Assembly: GCF_026241155.1 (NCBI RefSeq)
Contig: NZ_JAPFGP010000004.1
Coordinates: 1-64,000 of the forward strand
DNA length: 64,000 bases
Source of the DNA: Paucibacter sp. PLA-PC-4
GTDB lineage: Bacteria; Pseudomonadota; Gammaproteobacteria; Burkholderiales; Burkholderiaceae_C
Reading direction: 5' to 3'
How positions within the stretch are numbered: position 1 is the first letter of the stretch; each line of letters opens with the position of its first letter. The position numbers were made by a program, and so were the translations under genes. Shown here piece by piece: positions 50,400 through 61,170 of this stretch. Under the pieces are notes generated by a model that saw nothing but the letters and a program-made list of their open reading frames with translations, ran no database searches and was not told the origin of the DNA.

Positions 50400-51410
50400 A
50401 TGCCTGTGTCGAAGATTTCCAGCCTATCCGCTGCTCGCCGGCGCGTTGTCGTCTGCCTGGGCTTGCTCGCGGCGAGCACGACGCTGCTGGCTGCACCCAA
50501 GAGCGAGCTGCCGGCCAGCTATCCGCAGCGCGGCCTCAACTGGATCGTTCCGTTCCCGGCCGGCAGCGCCACCGATCAGCTGGCCCGCGTGCTGGCCGAA
50601 CATGTGGGCAAGGCCGCCGGCCACGCGGTCGTCGTCGATAACAAGCCCGGCGCTAACGGCACCTTGGGTACGGGAGCGGCCGCCAAGGCCGCCCCAGATG
50701 GCTACAACTTCCTGATCGCCACCAGCACCACGCACGCGGCCAATGCCTCGCTGTACCGCAAGCTGCCCTATGACCCGATTAAGGACTTCACGCCGGTCAG
50801 CCGCCTGGCCGAGATTCCCTTCATCATGCTGGTCAATCCGGCGGTGCCAGCTGACACGGCCGAAAAGTTCGTGGCTTATGCGAAAGCCAATCCCGACAAG
50901 CTGGCCTGGGGCTCGGGCTCCAGTGGCAGCTTGATCCCCGGCCATGCGCTGGTACACGCCAACAGGCTGGTGATGGCCCACATACCCTACAAAGGCGTGC
51001 AGCCAGCGATGACGGACACGATGGGCGGCACGATACAGCTGGTATTCGGCGATCTCGCCTCTGGCGTGCCCCAGGTCAAGGCCGGCAAGCTGCGCGCGCT
51101 GGCGGTCACCTCGGGCAAGGAGCATCCGATGCTGCCGGGCGTGCCCACGATGACCAAGAGCGTCGTTCCCGGTTTCGAGATGACTGCCTGGTTTGCAATG
51201 TATGCGCCGGCAGGCACGCCCGAGCCGGTGCTCGCAAAGATGAATCAGTGGGTGCGTGCGGCGCTCAATGACAAGGGCGTGCAGGCCAAGCTTGCGCTGT
51301 CGGGCTTCGAGCTGACGCCCAGCACGCCGTCCGAGCTGGGACTGTTCGCGGCCAAGGAGACGCTCAAGTGGGCCAAGGCCGTGCAGGCCGCCGGCATCAA
51401 CGCCGAGTAA
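50400..51410 (+). CDS. Bug/TctC-family tripartite tricarboxylate receptor
   Basis: The 336-residue periplasmic receptor has a signal peptide (RRRVVVCLGLLAASTTLLAA) and the family blocks IVPFPAGSATDQLARVL, VVDNKPGANGTLG, and GVPTMTKSVVPGFEM. Ligands are usually carboxylates. ATG 50400 has a CGGAG box; ATG 50373 is the alternative. No TctA/B permease genes are nearby, as for most Bug proteins. LysR follows after 18 bp. Confidence 0.92.
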   Translation: MPVSKISSLSAARRRVVVCLGLLAASTTLLAAPKSELPASYPQRGLNWIVPFPAGSATDQLARVLAEHVGKAAGHAVVVDNKPGANGTLGTGAAAKAAPDGYNFLIATSTTHAANASLYRKLPYDPIKDFTPVSRLAEIPFIMLVNPAVPADTAEKFVAYAKANPDKLAWGSGSSGSLIPGHALVHANRLVMAHIPYKGVQPAMTDTMGGTIQLVFGDLASGVPQVKAGKLRALAVTSGKEHPMLPGVPTMTKSVVPGFEMTAWFAMYAPAGTPEPVLAKMNQWVRAALNDKGVQAKLALSGFELTPSTPSELGLFAAKETLKWAKAVQAAGINAE

Positions 51411-51428
51411 GAAGTTGCAGCCTTCGCC

Positions 51429-52340
51429 ATGCGTCTGGATCTGACCACGCTGAACCTCGTACTGGCGATCGAGCAGACCCGCTCGATCACCGCGGGGGCG
51501 GCGCGCGAGCACCTGGCGCTTGCGGCAGCCAGCAAGCGCGTTTCCGACCTGGAAGCAAGGCTGGGTGTGCAACTGTTCGAGCGCCGTGCCCGCGGCGTTG
51601 AGCCGACCGAGGCCTGCCGCGCGTTGGTGCGCCATATTCGCTCGCTGCATGCCTCGCTGCATGCGCTGGAGAGCGAGGTCGTCGAGTTCGCGCGCGGGAT
51701 CAAGGGTCATCTGCGCATCGCCGCCAACAGCGGCGCCATCGCCGAATGCTTGCCGGCCGATCTGGCCGCCTTCAGTCAGGCTCATCCGCAGATCCGCATC
51801 AGCCTGGAAGACCAGACCAGCGCCGAGGTACAGGCGGCGGTGGCCGAAGGCCGTGCCGATATTGGCGTGTTCACGCCTCCGCTGCTGGACAACCGGGTTC
51901 AAGCCTGGGTCTATGCACAGAGCCGACTGGCCGTACTGGTACCCAAAGACCATGGGCTGGCGCGACAGCAGTCGGTCAGCTTCTCTGACCTGCTGGATTA
52001 CGACCTGATCGGCCTGCATGCCGGTGCCAGTGCCCAGCAACTGATGCGCGAACAGGCGCTCTCGCGTGGCCGCACGCTGAACGCAAGGCTTCAGGTGCGC
52101 GGCTTTGATGCGATTGCGCAGCTGGTCGAGGCCGGCCTTGGCGTGGCGGTGCTGCCCTCGGTGCCGGCCGAACGCTTTTCGCGTGTGTTCGCGGTCAGTC
52201 ATCTCATGCTCGATGAAGCCTGGGCCGCGCGCGACTATTGTCTGGGTGTGCAGCGTCAGGAGCGCCTGCCCACCGTGGTGCAACGATTTGTCGATGCCCT
52301 CTGCCCTCTCCCCAACATTCCAGTAGAAAGCCAGCCATGA
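51429..52340 (+). CDS. LysR-family transcriptional regulator
   Basis: The 303-residue protein has the N-terminal helix-turn-helix ([43 protein letters not shown]) and the two-lobed effector domain. It lies between a Bug receptor and leuC on the same strand, and its stop overlaps the leuC ATG (ATGA). It could regulate the Bug gene, the leu operon, or both. Confidence 0.92.
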   Translation: MRLDLTTLNLVLAIEQTRSITAGAAREHLALAAASKRVSDLEARLGVQLFERRARGVEPTEACRALVRHIRSLHASLHALESEVVEFARGIKGHLRIAANSGAIAECLPADLAAFSQAHPQIRISLEDQTSAEVQAAVAEGRADIGVFTPPLLDNRVQAWVYAQSRLAVLVPKDHGLARQQSVSFSDLLDYDLIGLHAGASAQQLMREQALSRGRTLNARLQVRGFDAIAQLVEAGLGVAVLPSVPAERFSRVFAVSHLMLDEAWAARDYCLGVQRQERLPTVVQRFVDALCPLPNIPVESQP

Positions 52341-53755
52341 CCACTGCAGCTCGCACGCTTTACGACAAGCTCTGGGACGAGCATGTCGTCCATACCGAGG
52401 AGGATGGCACGGCCACCCTCTATATTGACCGCCATCTGGTCCATGAAGTGACAAGCCCGCAGGCCTTCGAAGGGCTGGATCTTGCCGGCCGCAAGGTCTG
52501 GCGCCTGTCGGCCAATCTGGCCGTCAGCGACCACAATGTGCCGACTACGGACCGCAGCCACGGAATAGCCGACCCGATCTCCAAGCTTCAGGTCGACACC
52601 TTGGACCAAAACTGCGACCGCTTTGGCATCACCCAGTTCAAGATGAGCGACAAGCGCCAGGGTATCGTCCATGTGATCGGCCCGGAGCAGGGTGCGACCC
52701 TGCCAGGTATGACCGTGGTCTGCGGTGACAGCCACACATCGACTCACGGCGCTTTCGGCGCGCTGGCCCATGGCATCGGCACGTCTGAGGTCGAGCATGT
52801 TTTGGCCACCCAAACCTTGCTGGCCAAGAAGGCCAAGAACCTGCTGATCAAGGTCGAGGGCCAGGTCGCCAAAGGCGTCGGCGCCAAGGACATCGTGCTG
52901 GCCATCATCGGCAAGATCGGTACGGCCGGTGGCACCGGCTACACGATCGAGTTCGGCGGCTCGGCGATCCGCGCGCTGAGCATGGAAGGACGGATGACAG
53001 TTTGCAATATGGCCATCGAAGCGGGTGCACGCGCCGGCCTAATCGCAGTTGATGACACGACGATCAGCTATTGCAAAGGCCGGCCATTTTCGCCCAGCGG
53101 TGTCGAGTGGGAGCAGGCGGTGGCTTACTGGCGCACCCTGCACTCGGAACCAGGCGCAAACTTCGACAAGGTGGTCGAACTCGACGCCGCGCAGATCCGC
53201 CCGCAGGTCACTTGGGGTACCAGTCCCGAGATGGTCTTGTCGATCGAGGACCGCGTGCCCGATCCGGACAAGGAGAAGGATGCCGTGAAGCGCGGAGCGA
53301 TCGAGCGGGCGCTGCAGTACATGAATCTGGAGCCGAACAAGGCTATCAACGATATCCTGATCGACAAGGTCTTCATCGGCTCCTGCACCAACAGTCGCAT
53401 CGAGGACATGCGCGAGGCTGCTGCTGTCGTCCGTCGAGTCGGCGGCAAGATCGCGGCCAATGTGAAGCTGGCAATGGTGGTGCCGGGCTCGGGCCTGGTC
53501 AAGGAGCAAGCCGAGCGCGAAGGCCTGGACCAGGTCTTTAAAGCGGCCGGTTTTGAGTGGCGCGAGCCGGGTTGCTCGATGTGCCTGGCGATGAATGCCG
53601 ACCGCTTGGAGCCTGGCGAGCGCTGCGCCTCGACCAGCAATCGCAATTTTGAGGGACGCCAGGGCGCTGGCGGCCGCACCCATCTGGTCAGCCCGGCGAT
53701 GGCCGCAGCAGCCGCGATGCAGGGTCATTTCGTTGATGTTCGAAGGATTTCGTAA
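52337..53755 (+). CDS. leuC: 3-isopropylmalate dehydratase large subunit
   Basis: The 472-residue aconitase-family subunit isomerises 2- to 3-isopropylmalate in leucine synthesis. The 4Fe-4S ligands are in FIGSCTNSR and [18 protein letters not shown] and the C-terminal [10 protein letters not shown] are present. ATG 52337 overlaps LysR. Its TAA shares a base with leuD (TAATG). Confidence 0.96.
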   Translation: MTTAARTLYDKLWDEHVVHTEEDGTATLYIDRHLVHEVTSPQAFEGLDLAGRKVWRLSANLAVSDHNVPTTDRSHGIADPISKLQVDTLDQNCDRFGITQFKMSDKRQGIVHVIGPEQGATLPGMTVVCGDSHTSTHGAFGALAHGIGTSEVEHVLATQTLLAKKAKNLLIKVEGQVAKGVGAKDIVLAIIGKIGTAGGTGYTIEFGGSAIRALSMEGRMTVCNMAIEAGARAGLIAVDDTTISYCKGRPFSPSGVEWEQAVAYWRTLHSEPGANFDKVVELDAAQIRPQVTWGTSPEMVLSIEDRVPDPDKEKDAVKRGAIERALQYMNLEPNKAINDILIDKVFIGSCTNSRIEDMREAAAVVRRVGGKIAANVKLAMVVPGSGLVKEQAEREGLDQVFKAAGFEWREPGCSMCLAMNADRLEPGERCASTSNRNFEGRQGAGGRTHLVSPAMAAAAAMQGHFVDVRRIS

Positions 53756-54405
53756 TGGAAAAGTTCACCGTTCATAAGGGCCTTGTTGCACCGATGGATC
53801 GCGACAACGTCGACACCGACGCGATCATCCCCAAGCAGTTTTTGAAGTCGATTAAGCGCAGCGGCTTCGGCCCGAACCTGTTCGATGAATGGCGCTATCT
53901 GGATGCGGGCGAGCCCGGCCAAGATCCGGCCAGCCGCAAGCCCAACCCAGACTTCGTGTTGAACCAGCCACGCTACCAAGGCGCCTCGGTGCTGATCGCG
54001 CGCAGCAATTTTGGCTGCGGCTCCAGCCGCGAGCACGCGCCCTGGGCACTTGAGCAGTACGGCTTTCGTGCGCTGATTGCGCCGAGCTTTGCCGACATCT
54101 TCTTCAACAACTGCTTCAAGAATGGCGTGCTACCCATCGTGCTGCCTGAGGCCCAGGTGGCCCAGTTGTTCGATGAGGTTTTTGCTTTTCCGGGCTATCA
54201 GCTAACCATCGATCTTGCGCGCCAGGTCGTCATCAAGGCCGACGGGTCGGAGCTGGCGTTCGAGGTCCAGCCCTTTCGCAAGTTCTGCCTGCTCAACGGT
54301 TTCGATGACATCGGCCTGACCTTGCAACATGCCGACAAGATCAAGGCCTTCGAGGCCGAACGCATCGCCAGCAAGCCCTGGCTCAACAACCGTCTGATCG
54401 GATGA
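53755..54405 (+). CDS. leuD: 3-isopropylmalate dehydratase small subunit
   Basis: The 216-residue swivel subunit has [27 protein letters not shown] and [13 protein letters not shown], diagnostic of LeuD. It partners LeuC. Start fixed by the coupled ATG; it overlaps leuB by ATGA. The small entericidin-like gene found between leuC and leuD in some Burkholderiales is absent here. Confidence 0.96.
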   Translation: MEKFTVHKGLVAPMDRDNVDTDAIIPKQFLKSIKRSGFGPNLFDEWRYLDAGEPGQDPASRKPNPDFVLNQPRYQGASVLIARSNFGCGSSREHAPWALEQYGFRALIAPSFADIFFNNCFKNGVLPIVLPEAQVAQLFDEVFAFPGYQLTIDLARQVVIKADGSELAFEVQPFRKFCLLNGFDDIGLTLQHADKIKAFEAERIASKPWLNNRLIG

Positions 54406-55502
54406 CCATGAATATTGCAGTGCTACCCGGTGATGGCATCGGGACCGAAATCGTCGCCGAGGCCGTCAAGGTCCTGAAGGTGCTGGACCTGCCGCTGACG
54501 CTGGAAACCGCCCCGGTGGGCGGCGCCGCCTATGAGGTCGCCGGCCACCCGCTGCCAGAATCGACGCTGCAGCTCGCCAAGGACGCAGACGCAATCTTGT
54601 TCGGCGCCGTCGGCGACTGGAAGTACGACAAGCTGGACCGCCCGCTTCGCCCAGAGCAAGCTATTCTTGGCCTGCGCAAGCATCTGGGCCTGTTCGCCAA
54701 TTTCCGCCCGGCCATTTGCTATGAACAGCTGACGCATGCGTCCAGCCTGAAACCCGAGCTGGTGGCCGGCCTTGACATCCTGATCATCCGCGAGCTGACC
54801 GGCGACATCTATTTCGGCCAGCCGCGCGGCCGCCGCACCGCCACTGACGGCCATTTCCCCGGCGCCGAAGAGGCCTTTGACACCATGCGCTACTCGCGTC
54901 CTGAGATCGAGCGCATCGCCCATGTGGCCTTCCAGGCGGCACGCAAGCGTGGCAAGCGGGTCACCTCGGTGGACAAGGCCAATGTGCTGGAGACCTTCCA
55001 ATTTTGGAAGGACGTGATGATCGAGGTTGGCGCCGAGTACCCGGATGTCGAGCTGGACCATATGTACGTGGATAACGCGGCGATGCAGCTGGTCAAGGCG
55101 CCGAAGAAGTTCGATGTGGTCGTCACCGGCAATATGTTCGGCGACATCCTGTCAGACGAGGCAGCGATGCTGACCGGCTCGATCGGCATGCTGCCCTCGG
55201 CCTCGTTGGACAAGCACAACAAAGGCCTGTACGAACCCAGCCATGGCAGCGCACCGGACATCGCGGGCAAGGGAATCTCCAATCCTTTGGCTACAATCCT
55301 GTCTGCTGCCATGATGCTCAAATTCACCCTCAACCAGCCGGAAGCTGCCGCTCGTATCGAAGCGGCTGTGGGTGCTGTGTTGTCCCAAGGTCTGCGCACG
55401 GCGGACATTTGGAGCGAGGGCACCCAGAAGGTGGGCACGCGCGAGATGGGTGATGCGGTCGTCAAGGCCATCGTCACCACGACCAAAACCATTAAGGGCT
55501 AG
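54402..55502 (+). CDS. leuB: 3-isopropylmalate dehydrogenase
   Basis: The 366-residue NAD-dependent oxidative decarboxylase starts [15 protein letters not shown]; it has the Arg/Tyr catalytic region ([22 protein letters not shown]) and the metal-Asp helix [14 protein letters not shown] 54402 overlaps leuD; ATG 54408 is possible. It catalyses the third step of leucine formation. Confidence 0.96.
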   Translation: MTMNIAVLPGDGIGTEIVAEAVKVLKVLDLPLTLETAPVGGAAYEVAGHPLPESTLQLAKDADAILFGAVGDWKYDKLDRPLRPEQAILGLRKHLGLFANFRPAICYEQLTHASSLKPELVAGLDILIIRELTGDIYFGQPRGRRTATDGHFPGAEEAFDTMRYSRPEIERIAHVAFQAARKRGKRVTSVDKANVLETFQFWKDVMIEVGAEYPDVELDHMYVDNAAMQLVKAPKKFDVVVTGNMFGDILSDEAAMLTGSIGMLPSASLDKHNKGLYEPSHGSAPDIAGKGISNPLATILSAAMMLKFTLNQPEAAARIEAAVGAVLSQGLRTADIWSEGTQKVGTREMGDAVVKAIVTTTKTIKG

Positions 55503-55530
55503 TTCAGCTCCGGTTCGTCTCGCCCCTACA

Positions 55531-55549
55531 CCCCGGCGACGAGCCGGGG
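55531..55549 (+). promoter_or_regulatory. GC-only stem-loop between leuB and asd
   Basis: Seven-bp stem CCCCGGC/GCCGGGG with loop GACGA, in the 95-bp gap. No U-tract follows (AAAGAAGAG), so it is not a standard terminator. It may modulate readthrough or stability of the 5' end of asd. Confidence 0.4.
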
Positions 55550-55597
55550 AAAGAAGAGTTCTCACACTTTCTTTTTAGGGCGATAGAGGTAAGCAAG

Positions 55598-56728
55598 ATG
55601 ACGACATTGGTTGGACTGGTAGGCTGGCGCGGCATGGTGGGCTCCGTGCTGATGGACCGCATGGTGGCCGAGCGTGATTTCGATCTGATCGAGCCGCTGT
55701 TCTTCAGCACCTCGAACGCAGGCGGCGCCGCCCCCGCGCAGGCGAAGAACGAAACCAAGCTGCAAAGCGCCTTCGATATCGAACAGCTCAAGCGCTGCGA
55801 GATCATCATCACGGCCCAGGGCGGCGACTACACCAATGAAGTCTTCCCCAAGCTGCGCGCTGCCGGCTGGACTGGCCACTGGATTGACGCCGCGTCCTCC
55901 CTGCGCATGAACGGCGATGCGGTCATCGTGCTGGATCCGGTGAACATGCCCGTCATCAAGGACGCGCTGAGCAAGGGCGGCAAGAACTGGGTTGGCGGAA
56001 ACTGCACCGTCTCCTGCATGCTGATGGGCGTGGGTGCACTCTACAAGGCCGGCCTGGTCGAGTGGATGAGTACCCAGACCTACCAGGCGGCTTCAGGCGG
56101 CGGCGCACAACATATGCGTGAGCTTCTGACGCAGTACGGCACTCTGAATGCTTCGGTTCGCGCCTTGCTGGACGACCCGAAGAGTGCCATTCTCGAGATC
56201 GACCGCCAGGTGATCGCCACGCAGCGTTCGCTGTCTGCTGCCGAAACCGCCAATTTCGGCGTGCCGCTTGGCGGCTCGCTGATCCCTTGGATCGACAAGG
56301 ACCTGGGCAATGGCATGTCCAAGGAAGAATGGAAGGGCATGGCCGAGACGAACAAGATCCTCGGTCTGGGCGAGGGCTTTGGCTCGGTGCCGATCCCGGT
56401 GGACGGCTTCTGCGTGCGAGTCGGCGCAATGCGCTGCCACAGCCAGGCCCTGACCTTCAAGCTGAAGAAGGACGTACCGCTGGCTGACATCGAGGCAATG
56501 ATCGCCGCCGATAACGAGTGGGTGAAGGTCGTGCCCAATACCCGCGAGGCAACGATTCAAGATCTGACCCCGGTTGCGGTCACCGGCACCATGACTATCC
56601 CCGTCGGCCGCATCCGCAAACTTGCCATGGGCCCGGAATATGTCGGCGCGTTCACAATTGGTGACCAGCTCCTGTGGGGTGCGGCCGAGCCGCTGCGCCG
56701 CATGTTGCGCATTCTGCTGGCTCGGTAA
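55598..56728 (+). CDS. asd: Aspartate-semialdehyde dehydrogenase
   Basis: The 376-residue enzyme makes aspartate semialdehyde for Lys, Met, Thr and diaminopimelate. N-terminal [22 protein letters not shown] phosphate loop, catalytic Cys136 in GGNCTVSCM, and the His in [13 protein letters not shown] 55598 has a GAGG box. Its own hairpin-preceded leader suggests partial independence from leu. Confidence 0.96.
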   Translation: MTTLVGLVGWRGMVGSVLMDRMVAERDFDLIEPLFFSTSNAGGAAPAQAKNETKLQSAFDIEQLKRCEIIITAQGGDYTNEVFPKLRAAGWTGHWIDAASSLRMNGDAVIVLDPVNMPVIKDALSKGGKNWVGGNCTVSCMLMGVGALYKAGLVEWMSTQTYQAASGGGAQHMRELLTQYGTLNASVRALLDDPKSAILEIDRQVIATQRSLSAAETANFGVPLGGSLIPWIDKDLGNGMSKEEWKGMAETNKILGLGEGFGSVPIPVDGFCVRVGAMRCHSQALTFKLKKDVPLADIEAMIAADNEWVKVVPNTREATIQDLTPVAVTGTMTIPVGRIRKLAMGPEYVGAFTIGDQLLWGAAEPLRRMLRILLAR

Positions 56729-56930
56729 TTTCCCCAGTATTCGAGCCCGGCCCGTTGCCGGCAAACGACAAGCCTGTAACGGGCGGTGAATCAGGCAGGT
56801 GTCCAGGGGCGTATTCAGCCTTTGCATGAGGGTTGCAGCGTATATGCTTGATGCTGTTGTGATTTCGGATCGCAAGAGCCATGAGGACAGCATCGCCTAG
56901 CGCTGTTGAGAAGAGAACAAAGATCGTCGA

Positions 56931-56963
56931 AACAGGCGGGTACCTGACGGTGTCCGCCTTGTT
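56931..56963 (+). promoter_or_regulatory. Stem-loop in the fimV leader
   Basis: AACAGGCGG pairs with CCGCCTTGTT (one bulged base) around a 14-nt loop, ending 15 nt before the likely TTG start of fimV. With a GGGGG tract as ribosome site just after it, this could influence translation. The rest of the 250-bp gap 56729-56978 shows nothing else I can name. Confidence 0.35.
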
Positions 56964-56978
56964 GCTTTGGGGGACGCC

Positions 56979-59645
56979 TTGAAACAAAAACGTAGCGCTT
57001 TGGGGCGCTTTGCCCTGACCCCGTTGGCCCATATGGCGATGGCGGCATTTGCTGTTGCTAGCAGCGGCTCGGCCTGGAGCCTAGGACTGGGCAAACTGAC
57101 CGTGCAATCGGCTTTGGGCGAGACGCTCAAGGCCGAGATCGACGTCAGCTCGCTGACCGCCGAAGAGGCGGGCACGCTCAAGGTGCGCATCGCCCCTCCC
57201 GATTCCTACCGCGCCACCGGCGTCGAGTACAACCCCGTGCTGACCGGCACCCAGGTGCAGTTGGAGCGGCGCAGCGATGGCCGACCGGTGCTGCGCATCA
57301 ACAGCGACCGGGCCGTCCAAGAGCCATTTGTTGACGTGATCCTGGAGCTGACTTGGTCCAGCGGCCGTCTGGTGCGCGAGTACACGCTGCTGTTCGATCC
57401 GCCGAGTTTGGCCCGTCCGAGCCCGCCACCGGCCGTCACGACGGCCCCGTCCTTTGCGACCGCGCCGGCCGAAACCCGGGTTGTGCCGACCCCGCGGCCG
57501 CCGGCCTCCGCTCCCTTGGCCTCCGCTCCCTTGGCCTCGGCGCCCGCGCCTCGGCCGCGTGCCGAAGCTGCGCCGGCCGAGCCGGCGCGTGCGCCACGGC
57601 CGGCGCCCGTGCCTGCGCCGAGCCCAAGCCCAAGCCCCGCATCTGAATACAAGGTCAAGGCGGGCGATTCGCTGTCGCGAATTGCGGGCCGCACCAAGCC
57701 CCGGGAAATCTCGCTGGATCAAATGCTCGTCGGCCTGTTTCGCAGCAATCCCGATGCGTTCATCGGCGAGAACATGAACCGGCTGAAGTCGGGTGTGGTC
57801 TTGCAAGTGCCCGGCAGCGACAGCCTCGCTGCGATCGCTCCGGCTGAGGCCCGCGAAGTCATACAGGCGCAGAGTGCCGATTTCAACAGCTATCGGCAAC
57901 GTCTGGCCGGCGCAGCCCCCGAACTCAAGCTCGATGAAAGCCAGCGCCAAGTCACGGGGAAGGTACAGGCAGCAGTCGAAGACCGCAAGCCGGCCGCAGC
58001 ACCCAGCCCCGACAAGCTGACGCTCAGCAAGGCCGCAGCCGCGAGCGCGGCCGCTGAGGCCAAGGTATCGAAAGACACCGAGAAGAAGGCGGATGCCGCC
58101 CGTGTGGCCGAACTGACCCGCAATGTGGAGGAGCTCAAGAAGCTCTCCAGCGCGGCCAAGCCGACGGCGAGCGCGCCCGAAGGGAGTACGACATCAGCCG
58201 CGGCATCGGCGCCGCCCGCGCTCGCGCTGCCAGCGCCGGTTGCATCGGCGCCAGCGCCCGTGCCTGCTGCTGCTCCGGCGGCGAGCCCTGTTGCTGCCAA
58301 GCCTGCCCCCACACCGGTTCCGCCCCCCGCAGCCGAACCCGAAGGCCCCGGCCTGATGGCCGAACTGATGGAGAGTCCCTTGGTACTGCCGATCGCCGGC
58401 GTGCTGGTGCTCTTGCTGGGGGGACTGGGTCTGATGCGGCTGCGCGGCAAGGGTGGCAAACCCAAGGCCGATACCGGCTTTCATGAAAGCCGGCTGCAGC
58501 CCGATTCCTTCTTCGGCAACACCGGCGGCCAGCGCGTTGACACCCGCGACGCCAATGGCCCCGCATCCTCGATGAGCTACTCGCTGAGTCAGCTTGACGC
58601 CATCGGTGATGTTGATCCCGTTGCCGAGGCGGATGTCTATCTTGCCTATGGTCGCGATCTGCAGGCCGAGGAAATTCTCAAGGAAGCACTGCGGTCCAAT
58701 CCCGAGCGGCTGGCGATCCGGCTCAAGCTGCTGGAGGTTTACGCCAAGCGCCGCGACACCAAGGGCTTCGAGCAACTGGCCGTGCAGCTCTATGCCGAGA
58801 CCCACGGGCAAGGCGAAGACTGGGCCAAGGCCCAAGAGCTGGGCCGTCAGATCGACGCCGACAATCCGCTGTACCAGCCGGGTGGCTCGCCTGAGCTGCT
58901 GCCTGACGATGGCAGCCATGACCGCCATCCCGAGCCGATGAATGCCAGCACGCTGCCGCAGACAGCGCAGCACAGTACGCTCGGCGCTGCCGCCCTGATG
59001 GCCACTGAGCCGTTGGGCCGTGCCCGCGACGCCGGCCCGCCCAGCGGTCTGGATCTGGACCTCGACCTGGACCTGGGCTCACCGCCCTCGGTCTCGCCGT
59101 TTGCGATGGATGCCACGCAAGCTCTGTCCACCACAGTGGAGCAGGCGCCGCTTGCGATGGACTTCGATCTCGATGGCCCGCCGACGACGCAACCCGGCGA
59201 GCTCGACCCCAAGGAGCTGGCCTTCGACCTCGGTAATCTGGACGTACCGCCGGAGGTCACCCAGGCTGCAACCCTGCAGTCCGAGCTTCCCGAGGAGCCC
59301 CCGTCGCTGGACTTCGATCTGTCATCCATCGATCTGGACCTGCCCGAGCCTGCCCGGAAAGAGGAGGTGATCCCGACTGCCTCCGCCCAAGCCATCGATG
59401 GTGGTCTGCCGGCCGAGTTCGAGAGCATCTTGCAAGACGATTCCCGGAGCGATCCGCTGTCTCAGGCCTTCGACGCGCTGGACGACGATGGTGGGGACCC
59501 GCTGCAGCGGCAGTTGGAGCTGGCCGACGAGTTCCGCCAGATAGGCGATACCGAAGGCGCACGCGATGTGCTGCAGGAACTGATGGCCCGGGCCAGCGGC
59601 CCGCTGCGAGACAAGGCGCAGGCCATGCTTAACGAGCTGCGCTGA
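56979..59645 (+). CDS. fimV: FimV polar/type IV pilus assembly protein
   Basis: The protein has 888 residues from TTG 56979, which follows GGGGGAC. It has a signal segment, the FimV N-terminal domain (LGLGKLTVQSALGETLKAEI), Pro/Ala-rich stretches, a LysM domain at about residues 225-285 (YKVKAGDSLSRIAGRTKP), one TM helix at about residues 465-490 (LPIAGVLVLLLGGLGLMRL), an acidic cytoplasmic region and a C-terminal FimV domain (QRQLELADEFRQIGDTEGAR). It binds peptidoglycan and organises polar pilus machinery and signalling. TTG 56967 is an alternative start. Confidence 0.92.
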   Translation: MKQKRSALGRFALTPLAHMAMAAFAVASSGSAWSLGLGKLTVQSALGETLKAEIDVSSLTAEEAGTLKVRIAPPDSYRATGVEYNPVLTGTQVQLERRSDGRPVLRINSDRAVQEPFVDVILELTWSSGRLVREYTLLFDPPSLARPSPPPAVTTAPSFATAPAETRVVPTPRPPASAPLASAPLASAPAPRPRAEAAPAEPARAPRPAPVPAPSPSPSPASEYKVKAGDSLSRIAGRTKPREISLDQMLVGLFRSNPDAFIGENMNRLKSGVVLQVPGSDSLAAIAPAEAREVIQAQSADFNSYRQRLAGAAPELKLDESQRQVTGKVQAAVEDRKPAAAPSPDKLTLSKAAAASAAAEAKVSKDTEKKADAARVAELTRNVEELKKLSSAAKPTASAPEGSTTSAAASAPPALALPAPVASAPAPVPAAAPAASPVAAKPAPTPVPPPAAEPEGPGLMAELMESPLVLPIAGVLVLLLGGLGLMRLRGKGGKPKADTGFHESRLQPDSFFGNTGGQRVDTRDANGPASSMSYSLSQLDAIGDVDPVAEADVYLAYGRDLQAEEILKEALRSNPERLAIRLKLLEVYAKRRDTKGFEQLAVQLYAETHGQGEDWAKAQELGRQIDADNPLYQPGGSPELLPDDGSHDRHPEPMNASTLPQTAQHSTLGAAALMATEPLGRARDAGPPSGLDLDLDLDLGSPPSVSPFAMDATQALSTTVEQAPLAMDFDLDGPPTTQPGELDPKELAFDLGNLDVPPEVTQAATLQSELPEEPPSLDFDLSSIDLDLPEPARKEEVIPTASAQAIDGGLPAEFESILQDDSRSDPLSQAFDALDDDGGDPLQRQLELADEFRQIGDTEGARDVLQELMARASGPLRDKAQAMLNELR

Positions 59646-59662
59646 ACACGCATGCACAATCC

Positions 59663-59692
59663 AAGGCGCCCGGCCAGGCCGGGCGCCTTTTT
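59663..59692 (+). terminator. Rho-independent terminator after fimV
   Basis: A 12-bp perfect stem AAGGCGCCCGGC/GCCGGGCGCCTT with a CAG loop, followed by five Ts. It lies 18 bp after the fimV stop and only 16 bp before the truA ATG. Confidence 0.9.
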
Positions 59693-59708
59693 CATTGCTG
59701 GAGCAGGA

Positions 59709-60497
59709 ATGACATCAAGGGTGGCGCTGGGCGTCAGCTACCGCGGCAGCCGCTACAAGGGCTGGCAAAGCCAGCCGGGCGGTGGCACCGTGCAGGATGA
59801 GCTGGAAAAAGCCCTGGCCCAGTTTGCCGCGCATCCAATCCGCACGATCTGCGCCGGCCGCACCGATGCCGGCGTGCATGGACTCAACCAGGTTGTGCAT
59901 TTCGATGCCCAGGTGGATCGCGACCCTTTCTCATGGATACGTGGCACCAATCGCTATCTGCCACCCGATATCGCAATCCAGTGGTGTGTTTTCCCCGGCG
60001 CCGACTTCCATGCCCGCAACCATGCGCGGGGCCGGCGCTATGCCTATTTGCTGCTGGAGTCGGCGGTGCGGCCGGCAATTGAGAGCGGCTCGGCGGGGTG
60101 GGTATTCCGTCCACTCAATGGCGACGCAATGCGCGCGGCCGTCGAGGTGCTGCTGGGCGAGCACGACTTCAGCTCCTTCCGCTCGGTTGACTGCCAGGCC
60201 AAGTCGCCGATCAAAACCCTTCGCGGGATCCAGATCAGCAAGCGCGGCGCCTACTGGCGCTTCGAGTTCGATGCCTCGGCCTTTTTGCACCATATGGTGC
60301 GCAACATCATGGGCTGTCTGCTGGCAATCGGCAGCGGCACGCGCTCAGTTGAATGGCTGGCTGGGGTTCTGGCGGCGCGCGACCGCAAGGTGGCAGCGCC
60401 GACCTTTGCCCCCGACGGCCTGTACTTCATCGGCCCGTACTACGATGCCGAGCTGCAACTCCCCGAGCATGTGGCGGCGCTGGACTGGCTGCCCTGA
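59709..60497 (+). CDS. truA: tRNA pseudouridine(38-40) synthase
   Basis: The 262-residue enzyme converts U38-U40 in anticodon stems. The catalytic Asp53 is in CAGRTDAGVHG; FHARNHARGRRYAY and FLHHMVRNIMG are typical. ATG 59709 (MTSRVALG) gives the family N-terminus; the upstream frame runs through the terminator and is rejected. Confidence 0.95.
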   Translation: MTSRVALGVSYRGSRYKGWQSQPGGGTVQDELEKALAQFAAHPIRTICAGRTDAGVHGLNQVVHFDAQVDRDPFSWIRGTNRYLPPDIAIQWCVFPGADFHARNHARGRRYAYLLLESAVRPAIESGSAGWVFRPLNGDAMRAAVEVLLGEHDFSSFRSVDCQAKSPIKTLRGIQISKRGAYWRFEFDASAFLHHMVRNIMGCLLAIGSGTRSVEWLAGVLAARDRKVAAPTFAPDGLYFIGPYYDAELQLPEHVAALDWLP

Positions 60498-60512
60498 GTA
60501 AAAAACAAACGC

Positions 60513-61157
60513 ATGAGCCGAACCCGTATCAAGATCTGCGGCCTGACCCGCGGGGCCGATATCGACGCTGCCGTCCAGGCCGGTGCCGATGCCATCGGCT
60601 TTGTGTTCTACGAAAAGAGCCCGCGGTATGTGACGCCCGACCGTGCGGCCGAGCTGGCACAGCGGCTGCCCCCCTTCGTGACACCGGTGGGGCTGTTCGT
60701 CAACGCCAGCGACGAGCAACTGGCGGCGGGGCTGGCCGCGCTGCCAAACATGCTCTTGCAGTTCCATGGCGACGAGAGCCCGCAAGACTGCGAGCGGGCA
60801 GGGCGACCCTGGCTGCGCGCCGCGCGCATGCACTCCGGCTTTGATTTGCTAGACTTCGCCCATCAGTACTCAGGTGCCCAGGCCATTCTGCTCGACGCGC
60901 ATGTCGACGGCTATGGCGGCGGTGGAAAGGTTTTCGATTGGTCACTCATTCCAAAAAACGTGCCCTCTCCAGTCGTTTTGTCTGGTGGGTTGCATGCCGG
61001 AAATGTGCTGACCGGCGTTCTTCAGGTACGGCCGTGGGCCGTTGACGTGAGTTCCGGCGTCGAGCAGGCCAAGGGCCTGAAGGACGTCGACATGATCCAG
61101 CAGTTCTGTGCCGTCGTCCGCGCTGCGGATAGACAGATCGAACTGCAGCAAACCTGA
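60513..61157 (+). CDS. trpF: Phosphoribosylanthranilate isomerase
   Basis: The 214-residue TIM barrel performs the Amadori rearrangement in tryptophan synthesis. [12 protein letters not shown] carries the catalytic Cys9, LLDAH region the catalytic Asp, and [11 protein letters not shown] and DVSSGVE the phosphate loops. It begins 15 bp after truA and is 13 bp before trpB. Confidence 0.96.
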   Translation: MSRTRIKICGLTRGADIDAAVQAGADAIGFVFYEKSPRYVTPDRAAELAQRLPPFVTPVGLFVNASDEQLAAGLAALPNMLLQFHGDESPQDCERAGRPWLRAARMHSGFDLLDFAHQYSGAQAILLDAHVDGYGGGGKVFDWSLIPKNVPSPVVLSGGLHAGNVLTGVLQVRPWAVDVSSGVEQAKGLKDVDMIQQFCAVVRAADRQIELQQT

Positions 61158-61170
61158 AGAGAAAACCGAC

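Noticed and set aside
50424-52454. 676-residue minus-strand frame across Bug, LysR and leuC
   Set aside because: His/Arg/Gln-rich shadow of GC-rich plus-strand genes whose products are clearly recognisable.
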